From positions 496,001 through 560,000 of the forward strand of contig CAMPDV010000153.1 of the NCBI GenBank assembly GCA_946699065.1: a stretch of DNA of 64,000 nt, written 5' to 3'. Shown here in pieces: positions 1 through 12,395 of the stretch. The number at the start of each line of letters is the position of its first letter. The stretch's first letter is position 1. The stretch is from Loxodes magnus (taxonomy: Eukaryota > Ciliophora > Karyorelictea > Loxodida > Loxodidae). The position numbers and the translations under genes are program-made. Under the pieces are notes generated by a model, which ran no database searches, had not been told where the DNA came from, and saw only the letters and a program-made list of their open reading frames with translations.

Positions 1-107
1 TTAATAAAGTACTTAAAGTCTTAAGTCTTCTTGCAATTCTAAAAAATAAGTAGAGTTATTCTTTTTAAGTTTTATCATCCTAAAGTTTAGAATTTAAATT
101 AAATAAA

Positions 108-1798
108 ATGTAAGAAGATCAATGTCCTTCTTGTAAAAGTAACTATGATACTCTTATTAACATTCCTATTAACCTTCTATGCAATCATTCTGCTTGTCGA
201 TTGTGCTTGCATTACGAATTCAAAAATAATTAGTACAACAAATGTCCAGTGTGCTAGGAAATATTTGAAGAGAATCCTGGAAATTTACCATAAAATGAAA
301 GAATAATAAACAAGCTTCTAAACGTAAAAAAGTAGCAGGATGAAATAAAATAGAAAAGAGAAGCCTTTAATAGATACTAGGGAAGCTATTTAAGCTTGAT
401 AAAGTAAATAAACGAATATAAAACCTCTATTTCTTAATTAGTCTTTAAGCTTCTTAACTAATCTCTATTTGCTTATAGCAACAAGCTAATTACAGAGCTA
501 TCTTAAAAAATAGAAGCGATTAAAGAAAAAGCCTTTTTGTTTGAATATTTAGTTAACGATAAATATTTGAAGAGCTTTAAATTAGAAAATGTAGAAAAAT
601 ATTTTAGCTTGAAAATTTTAGAAATGACTTAGACTAATGGAGAAAAAGAAATTTCAAGATTAAAAGAAATTTAGAAAAATATACAGGATTTAAAAAGCAT
701 TTTTAAATACCATAATGGAAATTCTTAAAATGATTGCCTTTAAGTTTTTCTACCTATTTTAATTTCAAAGAGCTAAGTTTAAGAAGTTTAATAAAAGCAA
801 CATTAAATTAGTTATTTTAACTAGTTGACTATTAGAGAATTTTGCAATTCCTAAGATATAAATTAGTTTAAATTTTTAAATATGCAAAATCTTTAAAATA
901 TAATGAGATGCTTAACACAAGAATGTGAAGGCTATATATTTTTAAACGAAGGAACAAGAAATTTTAATTGTTATTAATGTAAAAAAGTGTTTTGCATTTA
1001 ATGTAAAATCGATCATTAAGGATATACTTGTGAACAAAGCAGAAAAAGAATAGAAGATGAAAAATAAAAGTTAAAGTAATTTTTTAATATTATAGATTTG
1101 AATAATGATAGAAAGAAAATAAATGTTAAAAATGTCCAGTTTGTAAAACTATAATATTAAAACGATAAGGTGAAAATGTTATAAGATGTCAAGTATAATG
1201 CAAAGGAAAAGTATGATTTTGCTATGTTTGTGGAAAAATTTTAGATAATAATTTTTAAATCAAGTTCCGTCATTTTAAGAAAAAAGGCTGCTATTCGAAT
1301 ACTTGTAATACTCTCGATGGAATATCCGATGAAGATAAAAATATACCTGATTATTGTTATTATTAATTTATTAATTTTAATAGAAATATAGTAAACATTA
1401 TAACTTTTTAAATAAAACAATTACTAAGATTCAATTTTCTTTAAGATAGAAAATATTAAAAAGAGAAATAGAAAAAAAAATTATAAAGCGAAATTTATCT
1501 TTTGCATCATATAATTTCTTTTATAAATGGCACAAGAAATAAATTTTCAGAAATGGAAAAAAATCCAAAAATAAAACACTGGTCATATATTCTATAACTC
1601 GCTAAAGCAATTCTTTTGAAAAGCATAAAACAAAAAATATGTAAAGCAGAAAAAAGAAGAACTTATACTTATAGAGCTGCCTATTAATCTATGCAAAACT
1701 TAATGGAAGAGACTAAAGTACTAAAACAATAGAACGAATTACTTTTGGAGTACAGTTAACATAACTAAAAATAATAATAGATCAGTAAAGATATATGA
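108..1798 (+). CDS. RBR-type (RING-IBR-RING2) E3 ubiquitin ligase
   Basis: Read with TAA/TAG=Gln and TGA=Trp, this gives about 556 residues in two exons joined over a 20-nt intron (1076-1095). Residues 6-49 form a complete C3HC4 RING: C6, C9, C25, H27, C30, C33, C46, C49. A Gln/Lys-rich helical stretch follows. An IBR-like finger starts near C268 (pattern C-x4-C ... C-x2-C-x4-C-x2-C ... H ... C). A RING2-like cluster follows from about C333 (KCQKCPVC ... FCYVCG). Known family role: RBR ligases take ubiquitin from an E2 onto a RING2 cysteine and pass it to a substrate; which Cys is catalytic here was not settled. The in-frame TGA at 1214-1216 lies just before FCYVCG and reads well as Trp. The final TGA at 1796-1798 is taken as stop, although a TAA/TAG run just before it could also end the gene. 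The RING-to-IBR gap of about 220 residues is longer than usual. Confidence 0.75.
1076..1095 (+). other. 20-nt intron
   Basis: A GT...AG segment of 20 nt. Without its removal the IBR and RING2 parts lie in different frames. With it removed the junction reads KLKFEQWQKENKCQKC, which resembles the usual IBR-RING2 linker. Inferred from frame and domain continuity only; no transcript is available. Confidence 0.65.
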
Positions 1799-2010
1799 AG
1801 TTTTCTTTAAAATCTAAAATGACTGTTCTTATTAACTTTAGCAAATTAAATTGAGCAATTATCATAATTGTGTAAGGATGTTGAATATTATTTAAACTGA
1901 GCCTAGCATAATACTATAAGAAAATAAAGCCCCAAGCAAATTGAAGTATTTTAAATAGAGTTTTAGAAAGTAAATGAAAAATAAATATAGCCGATCAAAA
2001 TAAATAAATA

Positions 2011-2335
2011 GGATTAGAGAGATCATAGCATCTCAATAGCGCACAACTCTTTAAAAAAGATTTTTAAAGTAAAAAAATTATATTCTGAAGAATCCACAGT
2101 GCTAGAATTGTTTGAGAGTATCGTCTTTTATAGGGCGTGATCGGAATGCTCCCTAAGAGACTTTAGTATCTGGCATTTTTTCATCAATAACATTACTTGA
2201 TACCCTTTAGTCTTTGTCTTCTTTCTTGGCTTCTACCAAGATTTTTGTCCAATTTTTCGCCCATGGATACTTCTTGGTACCAGATCTTAAGTCAACGTGA
2301 GTTGAAGGATTGCTCTTCTTTATTTATCTTTATTA
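2011..2335 (-). mobile_element. 5'-truncated retroelement copy with 3' stem-loop (family H, copy 1)
   Basis: On the minus strand this holds a coding-like stretch (about 2310 down to 2085, containing KKYPWAKNWTK and PDTKVSQGAF) and ends in a degenerate copy of the stem-loop repeated at four other places. A TATTTATTTATTTT tail follows. The order coding end, stem-loop, T/A microsatellite tail is what a non-LTR element 3' end looks like. The peptide could be the tail of an ORF2-like protein but no domain was recognised. Confidence 0.45.
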
Positions 2336-2438
2336 TATTAACGAAAACTTGAACAAATAATAGCAATAATTAACAATCAAAATTTTTAAATTCTATTTAA
2401 ATTATAAATAATAAAATATGATTAAAAAAAATTAAAAA

Positions 2439-3320
2439 ATGGAAGGATTCAAAAGAGGTTTCTACACCACCTCCAAAAAATTGGAGTGGAAACTTGAATC
2501 CAATCTTGGATAATCTTCTTTCCCTAAACTCTAACCTTTTTCTTAATCTTATTAACTTGGAGAGGAGCAAAAACAAGCTCAGAAGACAGCACATGCAACA
2601 ACTCCAACTTTATAAGAGAAACCAAGGAAGCAGATGAATTTTGCTTTTCACTAGGAAGTATCGAAGTTTAATCCTTCTAGCCGGATGAATATGGAATAGC
2701 TCATCAAAGTGGTACTGAACCTCCAGGAAGAGGTTAGGAAGCTGAAAAAGGATAACGACAAACTAATGGAGAATCTGAGCAACCAAGAGGAAATCGAATC
2801 AAGACTCATGTCCCAGGAAAAAAATTGAAATACTTTCTAAAGTATTTCATAAGATCAAATCAACCAATCTTAAAGCTAGCAATAGAAACAGACAGAAATA
2901 GGAAAAAGAATAGAGTAAATAGAAGAAAGTTAACAAAAATTACAACTTAGAATGGAGATAAGAGAGCATAAAAGGGACCCAATGTTGATTGAAGAAGAAA
3001 TTATCAGAAAGCCTTAAAGAAAATATAGCTAAATAAAGATTAGAAAAATTAGTTTTTTGTTGTGGAAGCTTGTGACATTTATATTGGAAATGTAAGAAAT
3101 TCTAGCATAAAACAATGAACTATTTGATCCAAGAAAAAGAAGAAAGAATCAAGAAGAAGCAAGATTAAACCGAATGTATTGCAGTCCAAGTGGAGAAATA
3201 TATAAAATCAAGAAAGATGCGATAAGACAAGAACAGGAAAGGATAAGATAGGAAGGTAAACCTGGAAAATTTCGAGTTCCCAATCTCGCTAAAATTGGCG
3301 CTGCCAAACATTTTATTTAA
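2439..3320 (+). pseudogene. Gag-like retroelement ORF1 (MEGF type), frameshifted
   Basis: Starts MEGFKRGFYTTSKK, nearly the same N-terminus as the copies at 34616(-) and 43761(+). A coiled-coil-like region follows (MNMEQLIKVVLNLQEEVRKL). A decayed zinc knuckle at about 3058-3100 (CGSLWHLYWKC) has apparently lost its first Cys. The C-terminal motif MYCSPSGEIYKIK begins at 3174. The N-terminal, knuckle and C-terminal parts lie in frames 0, 1 and 0, so the copy is frameshifted. It is judged a relic of an ORF1-only element; no RT domain is nearby. Confidence 0.6.
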
Positions 3321-3405
3321 CAACAGGGAGCATGAAATACAGTCATCCGGAAGGGGTTGAAATACCTCAAAATGGAAAACTTAAGTTATATATTATTATA
3401 AAATA

Positions 3406-3810
3406 TGATTATAGAGCACGTAGTACCTCATTGACGTGCAGCTCTTTCTATATTATTATTAAGAAAAAATATTCTTATTCTAGTAGTTCCATGAGTCATG
3501 TCAGCTTCTCCAAATAGAGAATCTACTTATTAAAGATTATTCTCGAATCTTGAATCAAATTCTCCAGTCTTCTTGAATAAGATCCAAATAAGAATTAGTA
3601 ATTAATTCATTAGTAGGCCCGTCAGTCAAACTTACATACTGCTAGCGAGAACCCTCACACAAGTTACTGTTGTCTCTTCGAGCTTATCCACCCTTCCCTG
3701 TGGTGATATTTAGTATGAGGTTATTCACAATGCAGTATACACTACACCAGATTGTCTACTAGTTTCTCTGATCACAGCCAACATCCATTTTATTATAGAA
3801 ATATTAATGG
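3406..3810 (-). mobile_element. family H retroelement copy 2
   Basis: The minus strand runs from about 3810 through a stretch richer in G+C than its surroundings to the shared 3' stem-loop at 3406-3448, followed by an A/T tail. The upstream 350 bp does not match the other H copies by eye, so only the 3' end places it in the family. Coding content is uncertain. Confidence 0.45.
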
Positions 3811-4744
3811 TATTATAGTATTTAATAAAATTTAAATTATGCAAAATAAAAAATTAACTCTTGAAATAAAAAAAATAAAAACATAAGATATTTAGAATTA
3901 ATTTTAAGTTAGATGCTTAACTTTTTATTATATCTATTTCTTTCTAAATTTACTAACAAAATAATAAAATATTAAAGAATTTTAAATATATATAATTATT
4001 ATTGGAGATGATTCATCTCAATAATTTCTTAAATACATTAGTGAATAATAAAGTCTACTATATCATTTATTTTATTTAATAATCCTATTAAAAGAAAATC
4101 AAATTTTTTGCATTCCAAAAACAAATTTGATATAACAAGTTGGAGCCTTTTTATAATTGAAATTAAATCCATAAAGCATCTATTAAATTTTACCTCTTCT
4201 AAATAGTTAAAAACTAGTAAATAACCAATCTATTAAAATTTTAATAATTCCACAAGATATAAAAGTTTATAGTTAATTAAACTAAAAATTACTAAGTTAG
4301 CCTACAAAGCTGTTGTTGAATCAGCTCTATAGAAATTTATAATCTAGTTGATTTTTTATTTCATACTTGTAAAAGTTGATTCTATCTTTCTAATCCAGAA
4401 GACTTTATAAATACAAGCAATATGTAAAAAAAGCAGCTAATAAAAAATCTTAACAATGAAACGTCTATAATAAAAGTCAGATTTATTAGTAAACTACTAA
4501 ATTAAATTGAATCAAATGAGGTTAAATTAGAACAATAAAATAGTAGCAAGTGAACAAAACAAAAATGTAATTATACTTGATACTTTTGTAAATAGGTACA
4601 AGTATTTAAAATTTAAAGTTAAAGCTTGGAATTTCATTAATTTTATTATACTTGAAGATTTAAATTAAGCATTGCTTTTTAAAGTTATTTAACATTTCCA
4701 AGTTTAAATAATTTAAAAGCTTCAAACAATAATAGAGAAAAAGT
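3811..4744. other. no supported gene
   Basis: AT-rich sequence. One plus-strand frame continuous with the 4745 ORF stays open from about 4004 and contains several TGA codons, so the next gene may start further upstream or have a 5' exon here. No domain or start site was supported. Confidence 0.3.
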
Positions 4745-5818
4745 ATGAAAGAGAAAATATTAGGAGCTAAAGTTTTAAGATATAGAAGTATTAATTAAAA
4801 AGAGTATATCAAATAATTACGAATAATGCTTTAGTTATTTTTTATTGATTTATTTAGCTAGCCAAAAAACTTTATTTTATTAGCTATTAATTTGAAGAAA
4901 TTTAGTAAGAATCTTTTTTTAAATTAAGAAGAAATTTATTTGAAGATTTATATAATCTCCTAAATTAAAGAATTTCAGTTTATAAGGAAATATGGCTTTC
5001 AAGTCACTATCCATCTTGCAATTTTTTTAATTCTAGTTGCTGATTTTGCAATTAACTTTGCAAGGTAGCATTCTTTTACACCTCCTATTAAACAGACTAT
5101 TATAAACTATTTTATGCCTCTATCAGTTAAGTTTTTTCGTTATCTTTTTCAAGCTTTATTGTTTATACTTATTCACATGCTTTTTCCAAGTTCTCTATAT
5201 TTTTAATTTAATAAGTATTAATAAGTCAATTTAACTTCTAAATGGCGGCTTAATTTTGTTCTTTCTTTCCTTCTAACTATTTTTACTAAGTTTGCAGTTA
5301 TTGAGTTAATAAAAATAGTTCTTAGTCCTAATTTTAAATTTAATTTTGCAATTCTAGTTGCTTTTAAACTATCATATCTTATTACTATTTCTGCTAATTT
5401 TCATTCAAAGGAATTTAATTTTGCTGTACCTGCTGAAATTATTCAATCTGCTAGTTAGGCTGATTAGATCCTGGAGCTTAAAAATTGAAATTTTGTCCCA
5501 TATTTTAATTTGAGTTATCAGAATGAGATAAAACTTGACCCTAGTTTACTTCATATTCTGACATCACGTACTAAGTTTCTGACATTAGTGCTTCAGAAAG
5601 AAGCATTTATAACTGGTCAACTTCGTCAATGGTAAGAATCTTTTAGACATTACATTTTTCACAAGTGAAGAAACTTTAAAATTATTGGTTACTTGACTGC
5701 TTAATTTTTTGGTTTTTTCACATTACTCGATAATGATTTTTGCAGAATTGGTGATTACAATTCAAAGGAAATTAATAAATTTGTTCAAAACAGCCATCAT
5801 ACTAGCATTCCATTTTAA
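4745..5818 (+). CDS. candidate multi-pass membrane protein
   Basis: An ATG-initiated frame of about 357 codons in which the amino-acid mix looks genuine: N-terminal basic/helical part, then from about residue 90 several 20-residue hydrophobic runs (HLAIFLILVADFAINFA, LFQALLFILIHMLF, FVLSFLLTIFTKFAVIELI, FNFAILVAFKLSYLITI) separated by charged loops. Internal TGA codons fall at plausible Trp sites (LKNWNFVPYF). No family was recognised. The frame is also open upstream to about 4004. The end at TAA 5816-5818 is arbitrary because no dedicated stop exists. The last part overlaps a segment repeated at about 9.65 kb, so this gene may itself be a partial or decaying copy. Confidence 0.4.
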
Positions 5819-7290
5819 AACTTATACTTTATAGTTTCTATTTAATTTAAGTTTATCAATTATTTTATTTCAGATATGTTTAAATAAGTCGTCTTTTATT
5901 ATTTTTCTATGCTCATATTTTATTTTTACATCTAACTATCAAATTTACTTATAATTTAAATCTTAGAATATTTTTTCTAATCTATGTGAAATTATTTCTC
6001 TATCTTTTCTCTCTTTTTATTTGAATCTTTTATTGAAAAAGAATAAGTTTCTAACTTAACCAAAATTAACTTTTTTAGATTTTTTTATTCTTTTTTCATT
6101 TATTTTCATATTTCTGATCTTTTAATTTCTTTTTTCTTAAATTAAGAACTGAATATTTTCTCTTTTTTTAATTAATTAATTAAATATATCTAAATCATGT
6201 TTAAAAATGGTTAAATTAAATTTTTACAGTACCTTTTTAATTTGGATTATTATTTAAATTTATTTAATTATTTTAAAATATAATAAACTAGAAATAGTTA
6301 AATAGAAACTAATTTAGACTTTTTTAAAACTTTAGTAAATGAAAAGCACTTTCAATTTCTTTTTATTGTATAGTTCCATTAAATAGTTTAGACTTATTCT
6401 TTTTATTATTTTTCTAGCTAAATTAAAACAGAGACGCTTAGTTTATTCTAAGTCTTTTGCTTATTTATTAATATAGCTTTATTATATCTAAGCATATTAT
6501 TTAGATGCTTTATTAAATCATGGAAATTAATTCTAATTTAGACTTTTATTTTTGATAAATTTTATCTCTATTCTGCCTTTGAATTTTAAGCTGTTTATGA
6601 AACGTTAAATTAAGAATTTAATCTAGTCTAATATCATAGAAGCATTTATCTGATTACTATAAATTTCTTTATTTTAAGTTAATAAAATCGCTTCAAAAGC
6701 ATTTCTTTTTACGTACTTTACTTTTATTATATTTTGAAGCAAATCTAAGCTTAATTTTTATTATTTCAGATATTTATTTAAGTTTAGCATTTTGCTTATC
6801 TAATCTCAGAAGTAAAAGATTTATTTAATCTTTAACAAAGAATAATTAAACAAATCTAAATTTTCTTTTAGCTTTAGACATTTTAAGTTTTCCTTTGATC
6901 TTATATAATGTATGTTTAAACCTCTACATTTCTTAAGCTTTTGCTTAAATATTAGCTAGATTTTTCTAATTATTATTCTAAAGAGTTGCGAAGCTGAACA
7001 TGTTTTATTTTATTTTCAAAAGTGTTCAGATAGTCGAAGATGTAAAAGTTTGAAGTTTGTTTTTCCTGCATTATATGTCTTTGATCAGTTTTCAATAATA
7101 CTTAGTAATTTTAATTTTATCTATTTGAATGCTTAAAACAGACTTTTTCAAAACTGGCTTGAAAATATCTTTGAAAATTGTCTTTAAGATTTAAATAAAA
7201 TTTTCTTTTGTTTGGAGCAAAAATTGTTTTAACTTCCTTACTCTAGTTTAATTCATTAACACTTATAAGGATGCTAGGAGGATCTTGTTT
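5560..7290 (+). repeat. diverged tandem segment, unit 1
   Basis: Aligns by eye with 9640-11440 at several anchors: 5650-5700 against 9725-9775 (shared TTACATTTTTCAC and AAATTATTGGTTACTTGA), 6470-6510 against 10550-10590 (shared TATAGCTTTATTATATCTAA) and 7150-7200 against about 11320-11370. Spacing is about 4.07 kb. Indels do not keep one frame, so it is mostly noncoding or decayed. Confidence 0.55.
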
Positions 7291-7480
7291 GCTTTGAATC
7301 AAATAAATTTTGTAGTCAATACAATGCAAGGAATTTAGAGAATTGTCTAGCATTGGCATATGAAACTGTATTAATAAGTTTATTAGTCTATGTAATAAAA
7401 AAATAAACTAAAAGGTAAGCTTATCAAGCATAATGTCCATTAGCTTAATAAGATTCTTATAATGATGTTCTTTTTTCTGA
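7260..7480 (+). pseudogene. decayed copy of Cys-rich membrane protein fragment
   Basis: Matches 13035-13250 of the intact Cys-rich gene over about 200 bp. Shared blocks include AAGGATGCTA, TTGCTTTGAAT, TATGTAATAAAAAAATAA and CATAATGTCCA. Many codons for conserved Cys are changed (for example LALAYETVLI where the intact gene has LVCKQGWLYQ). Only this short region was recognised. Confidence 0.6.
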
Positions 7481-9639
7481 TTCTTGCTGCTTTTAATTTA
7501 AATTCTAAAAATACCAAAGATTTTCCACTTCAAATTATATGTCAAAAACTTTTTGCAAGAAAGAGTTATAATCTAAGATACTTAAAGCTCTTTAGTAACC
7601 TATTCGTATATATTACCACCCAGAATCATCTTTCAAACTTAGTTTTCTTAGTATCTTTTTAAAATTTTTAGCATAGACAGCTAATTTCTTTCTTAAGTAT
7701 TTAGTATTTTTAAACTGCAAGAAAGATTTGGTTGAGTGCTGTTTTATTTGCTAGGCTTCTATTTTTTAAATTAGATATTTATTTGAATTTTGAAACGAAA
7801 AAAGGAGAGTATTAAGATCAAAAGTTAAAGCTATAAAAGTCATAAAATCAAAAATGCTCTATCTAATATTTTACTTTATCCTTAATTCCTAAAAATCATA
7901 AAAATGAATAGCAAGAAGCATATATAAGTATAAAATTGAGCATAAAGGAAATAGGTAAAAATGCTAAAACTTATTAACTAAAAGTGGTAGGATTCCATTT
8001 AGAAATAAAGCTGCTTAATTTACGTTTTAAAAAAAGAATAGCAGCAGTTTATAAAAGGATTGAAGAGTTTAGGTTATAATGAATTTAGAATAGAACAATT
8101 TTAATTTTATTTAGTGAAACTAATTTTTATAAATCTAAGCTTTTGCACAAAAATAAAAGGCTTTTTATGCTGTTTTTAAATATAAAACTCTGGTAAAAAA
8201 GAAAGAAGGAGTATCTTAGATAGGTGGATAAGGGTAACATTGTGATAAGCTTACTTAGTTGGACTGCGGATTTTTTTTTCAATTATTTTACTAAAACAAT
8301 CATTTAGGATAGCAATTATAGCCGCTTTCCTTTTTAATGCTAAAATGCTCTAAAAAGTTTAGTAATAACTTAAGCATTACAATATATCAAAGCTGAAAGA
8401 AGGCTAAAGAAAAATAATAAATTCCTTATCTAACTAAAAGACTTTTTATTAAAGCAAATATATAAAAGACTGATAAATCGATATCCAAAATAAATCTAAG
8501 TTATATTAGTTATTTCAAAACCTATAAATCAAATAAGCATAAGTATCAATATCTAGCTTAACTCACATTTAAAAATATAAGTCAGAACTCTTAAGCCATA
8601 TATTGATATCTTTTATATGCATAGTAGGAGACATAACTTAAAAAGTAAAGAGCAATAAATAAAAAAAATTAATACTTGATAATTAAATTCAGCCTTATTA
8701 TGATGCTTAATTTATAACTGGAATCATTTATAATTCATGGATGATCGATAATGTTTAGATATAAGAAATATGATTAAGAAAAATTTAAAGCTGGTAGATA
8801 AAAGGAAATTGTACTTAACTCTTTTATTTTCAGAAAGTATTTTATCTTAAAACTAATATTTATAAGTAAATTTGTCTAATGAGAGTTCATAATGATAAGT
8901 TACTTTCTCACAATTTTCGAGTTTTTACGTGGAACTAATTTTATAAAAATAGATCTCTATTTTACTAAAAGAAACATAAAACAATCACCAAGATTTATAT
9001 AAAGAAGAGCATTCTATTTTTATAAATCTTTATTGTTAAGATTTATAAACTTTAACAAACAAAGAAATCATAATCATAATAATTTAAAGCTTTAAATTTT
9101 AATAGCATGAACTCTAATTTTAAAGATTTAACTTTGAATCTCATTATGAGTATTTTTCGCTTAAATCCGTTTGATCCTTTCAAGCAAATCTAAAACTAAA
9201 AGCATCACCTTTATTTAATTTTTTCAACCTTCTCAAAATAAAATTTATTTATCAATCAACTTTTTAATATTTTAGGGTTAAAAGATTATAAAATTTAAGT
9301 ACCTTTTACTCATTTTAAATTTAGAAATAAAGCCTTTATTACTAAAGTTGCTGTTTATTAAAATCTGTAGACATTTCTATGGGTTAAGTTGACTTAAAAC
9401 TTTATAATCTGCTTCACTAGTTAATTTTAAAATTAAAGACTTGCTATTAATTTATTTCATTTATCAGAATCATAATCAAACTAAAGATAATTAATGCTTA
9501 TACAAAGAAACTTATTGCATAATCACTTAGCTATTTCTAGAAATGTATTGAAAGACTAATTAAAAGCAAGAGTTAATTAAGCAAAATTGAATATGATTGA
9601 TAAAAGTTAGATTGAGTAGATTTATTTATCATTCGCTTT
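7481..9639. other. no supported gene
   Basis: AT-rich stretch between the two tandem units. All frames are open under this code, and none showed a domain, a Cys pattern or convincing membrane segments. Part of 9270-9430 weakly resembles 4240-4400, which may mean the duplicated unit starts further upstream. Confidence 0.3.
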
Positions 9640-11440
9640 TTTAAAAACTTAGTAGTACTCAGGATTTCAGTGTTTCAGAAGAATTTTTTGTAATTGGTCA
9701 AGTTCACTAACAGTAAGACTCTTTTAGATATTACATTTTTCACGAATAAAGAAACCTCGAAATTATTGGTTACTTGATTGCTTAATCTTTAAGTTTGCTC
9801 AAATTACTCATATTGCTTTATGCCAAAATTGGTACTCACAATTCAAAGGAAATAAATGCCTTTGTTTAAATACAGCCATTGTACATGCATTACATTATTA
9901 ATTTTATACTTTTTAATTGTAATTAATTTTAAAGACATTTATTTCAGATATATTTAAGTGAATTGTCTATTAGTTTTTCTAAGTTTAAATTTTATTAATT
10001 ACATCTAAATCAAAATCTATATAAAAATTATTATATTTTAGAGAAATTTCCTTAGTAAAAGGGCTTTTTTAATTAAAATCTCAAAAAAAATCTAAAATAC
10101 ACTGCTTTGATTATTTCACTTCATTTTTTTAGTTCAAATTTTGTGTTCGAACATTGCAATTTTTTTTTCTTTATTCTTGAATTAATAGTTTTTATCTCTT
10201 TTTAGATCATCCAATAAATCCAACTAAATTACGTTTTCAGATAATTTAATTAATATTTTACATTTTTATCTAATTTAATCTAATCTTTAAACCTATTTAT
10301 TATCTTAGCAATATAATAAACCAGAAATCATTGAATAATAACTATTTAGACTATTCAAACTCTTTCATAATGAAAAATATTTATCCCTACCACTAATTAT
10401 CTTAAGAGTAAGATAAAGCATGTTTATTAGTTAAATCTCTTATTATTTCATAGCTTTATTATGTACTTTAGATTGATGCTTGGTATTATATTTTCAAATT
10501 AATTAAAATATATTTGCTATGTTTATTTTAAATATCATATTTCATTATGAATATAGCTTTATTATATCTAAGCATAATATTTAGATGCTTTAATAAATCC
10601 TGAAGATTCATTTTATTTATACTTTTAACTTTTTTTTTAATTTGAGATATACTTTAAAAAGGTCTGTGCTTTTGATTTATTTTAAGTTCAGAAGTCAATC
10701 TAATTAAAAAAATAGAATCATTTATTTGTCTACCACTTTTTCTTTATTTTATGGTATAATATAAACAAAAAGCGTTTGTATTTATCTATTCTGCTTTATT
10801 ATATTTTTAAATAAATCTAGATTTTGCTATTATTGCTTTCATTTTAGATATTTAATTAAGTTGAAACTTTTATTTATTTACCCTCAGAAATAGCAAGATT
10901 TTCTATATTTAGATAGGATTATAAGCTTAAATCAAAAAAAGTTTAGTTTAAGATTTTATCATTGCTATTATTTAAACTCTGTTAGATATATGAAATTTGA
11001 ATATTTTCCTTTCGTTTTGTATAATGCTTGCTAAAATATCTACATTTCATCAGTTTCTATTTAAATATCTTAAATATTTAAACAATTTTCTATATTTTAT
11101 TCACTTTCTTTAAGTTTAAATTAGCCAAGTTTTCTAGTTATTATTCTGAAAATACTTTACCTTATTCTGAGAGATTTTCGAATTTTCGAATGTTTAAAGA
11201 TTTGAAAATTTTTTTTCTAATTTTTATTTATTGGCTCAGTTTAAGATATTATTGAGCAATTTTATTTTTATTAATTCAATGCTTTAAGAAGAGTTTTCAT
11301 ATAAAACTGATTTAGCAATATTCTAGATATTTGTCTTTCAAGATTTAACCAAAAAATTCTTTTATCTTAAAGCATTTATTCTTATCAAACTTACTCACAT
11401 TCCTTTTACTAAGGATTTATTTTTTTCGCTCATATAGTTT
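9640..11440 (+). repeat. diverged tandem segment, unit 2
   Basis: Second copy of the segment at 5560-7290. Around 9690-9870 the best-conserved frame reads SFRYYIFHEQRN against SFRHYIFHKWRN in unit 1, hinting that the ancestor was coding there. Indels elsewhere break the frame in one or both copies. Confidence 0.55.
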
Positions 11441-12395
11441 CAAATTGTAACTCTCAGCTTTTACTAGGTTTGTAGTTTTAGCATGCATTCAGCTTAATAA
11501 ATACATTCCTTTGTGTAAGGATAATAACTAATAGAGTATTTTCTACTTTGTTTGGATCAATATAATTCCCTGTGTTCTCAGATTCTTTTGATATACTTAC
11601 TTATGCATTCAGTTTAAGAAATAGCTGTATATGAAAACTGCTATATCTGATTGCTAGCTTGACTTGCTTATTTCATACTTGCTATTTTTAGAGCATTTTA
11701 AGTTTTAGTTTTTCACTTAAGATACAAAGAATGCTTAAAGCTTCTAAGTTGCATATATGCTTAAGGATAAAACTTCACATGTATATTAAAGTAAAAGCAG
11801 TCTAAAGCTTAATGATATAATTGCCTATCTACTTAAAAATTCATAATGAACTAAGAGTTAATTAAATAGAACGAAAGCTAGAAAGGATCAACTTTAGAAA
11901 TACTGAAATCCAAAAAGCAACTAAATAAAGAGGCTTACTTATTTAATAAGCCATTCAATTATAATCACCAAGTACATTCTTTTTAATTAAAGTTATAAAT
12001 AATAAATTGCCTTTGGCTTCCAAATGCTTAAATATAAGAAGCTACCTTTTAAGTATATTAGGTGTTAAATTTTTAACAAATATAGTAATTTTATCTATAA
12101 AGCTTTAAAGCTAAAGAAGTCTCCTGTTCTAATTGTAGTCAATAATATTAATAATCGATTACTTTAAAAAAGCCCTAGAAATAATTTCCCTTATATTTAA
12201 GATAGAGTATAGGACAGTTAATTAAATAATCAAGTTATATAGCAAGTATTGCTAAAGTTATCTAATACCTTCTATTTCTTATATACTACTATCTTCGTTT
12301 ACTAACAATTATTTACCAAATTAGCAAATAAGAATGAAATAGTTAGAATCAATTGATAAATTTAGGATTGTGTTTAGTTAATAAGTTTTAAGAAA
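11441..12395. other. no supported gene; upstream region of Cys-rich gene
   Basis: AT-rich sequence before the Cys-rich gene. No promoter motif can be named with confidence. It may contain more relics of the same gene family, but no alignment was strong enough to call. Confidence 0.3.

Noticed and set aside
7462-7662. 66-codon ORF in standard code
   Set aside because: Begins inside the decayed Cys-rich relic and has no features of its own.
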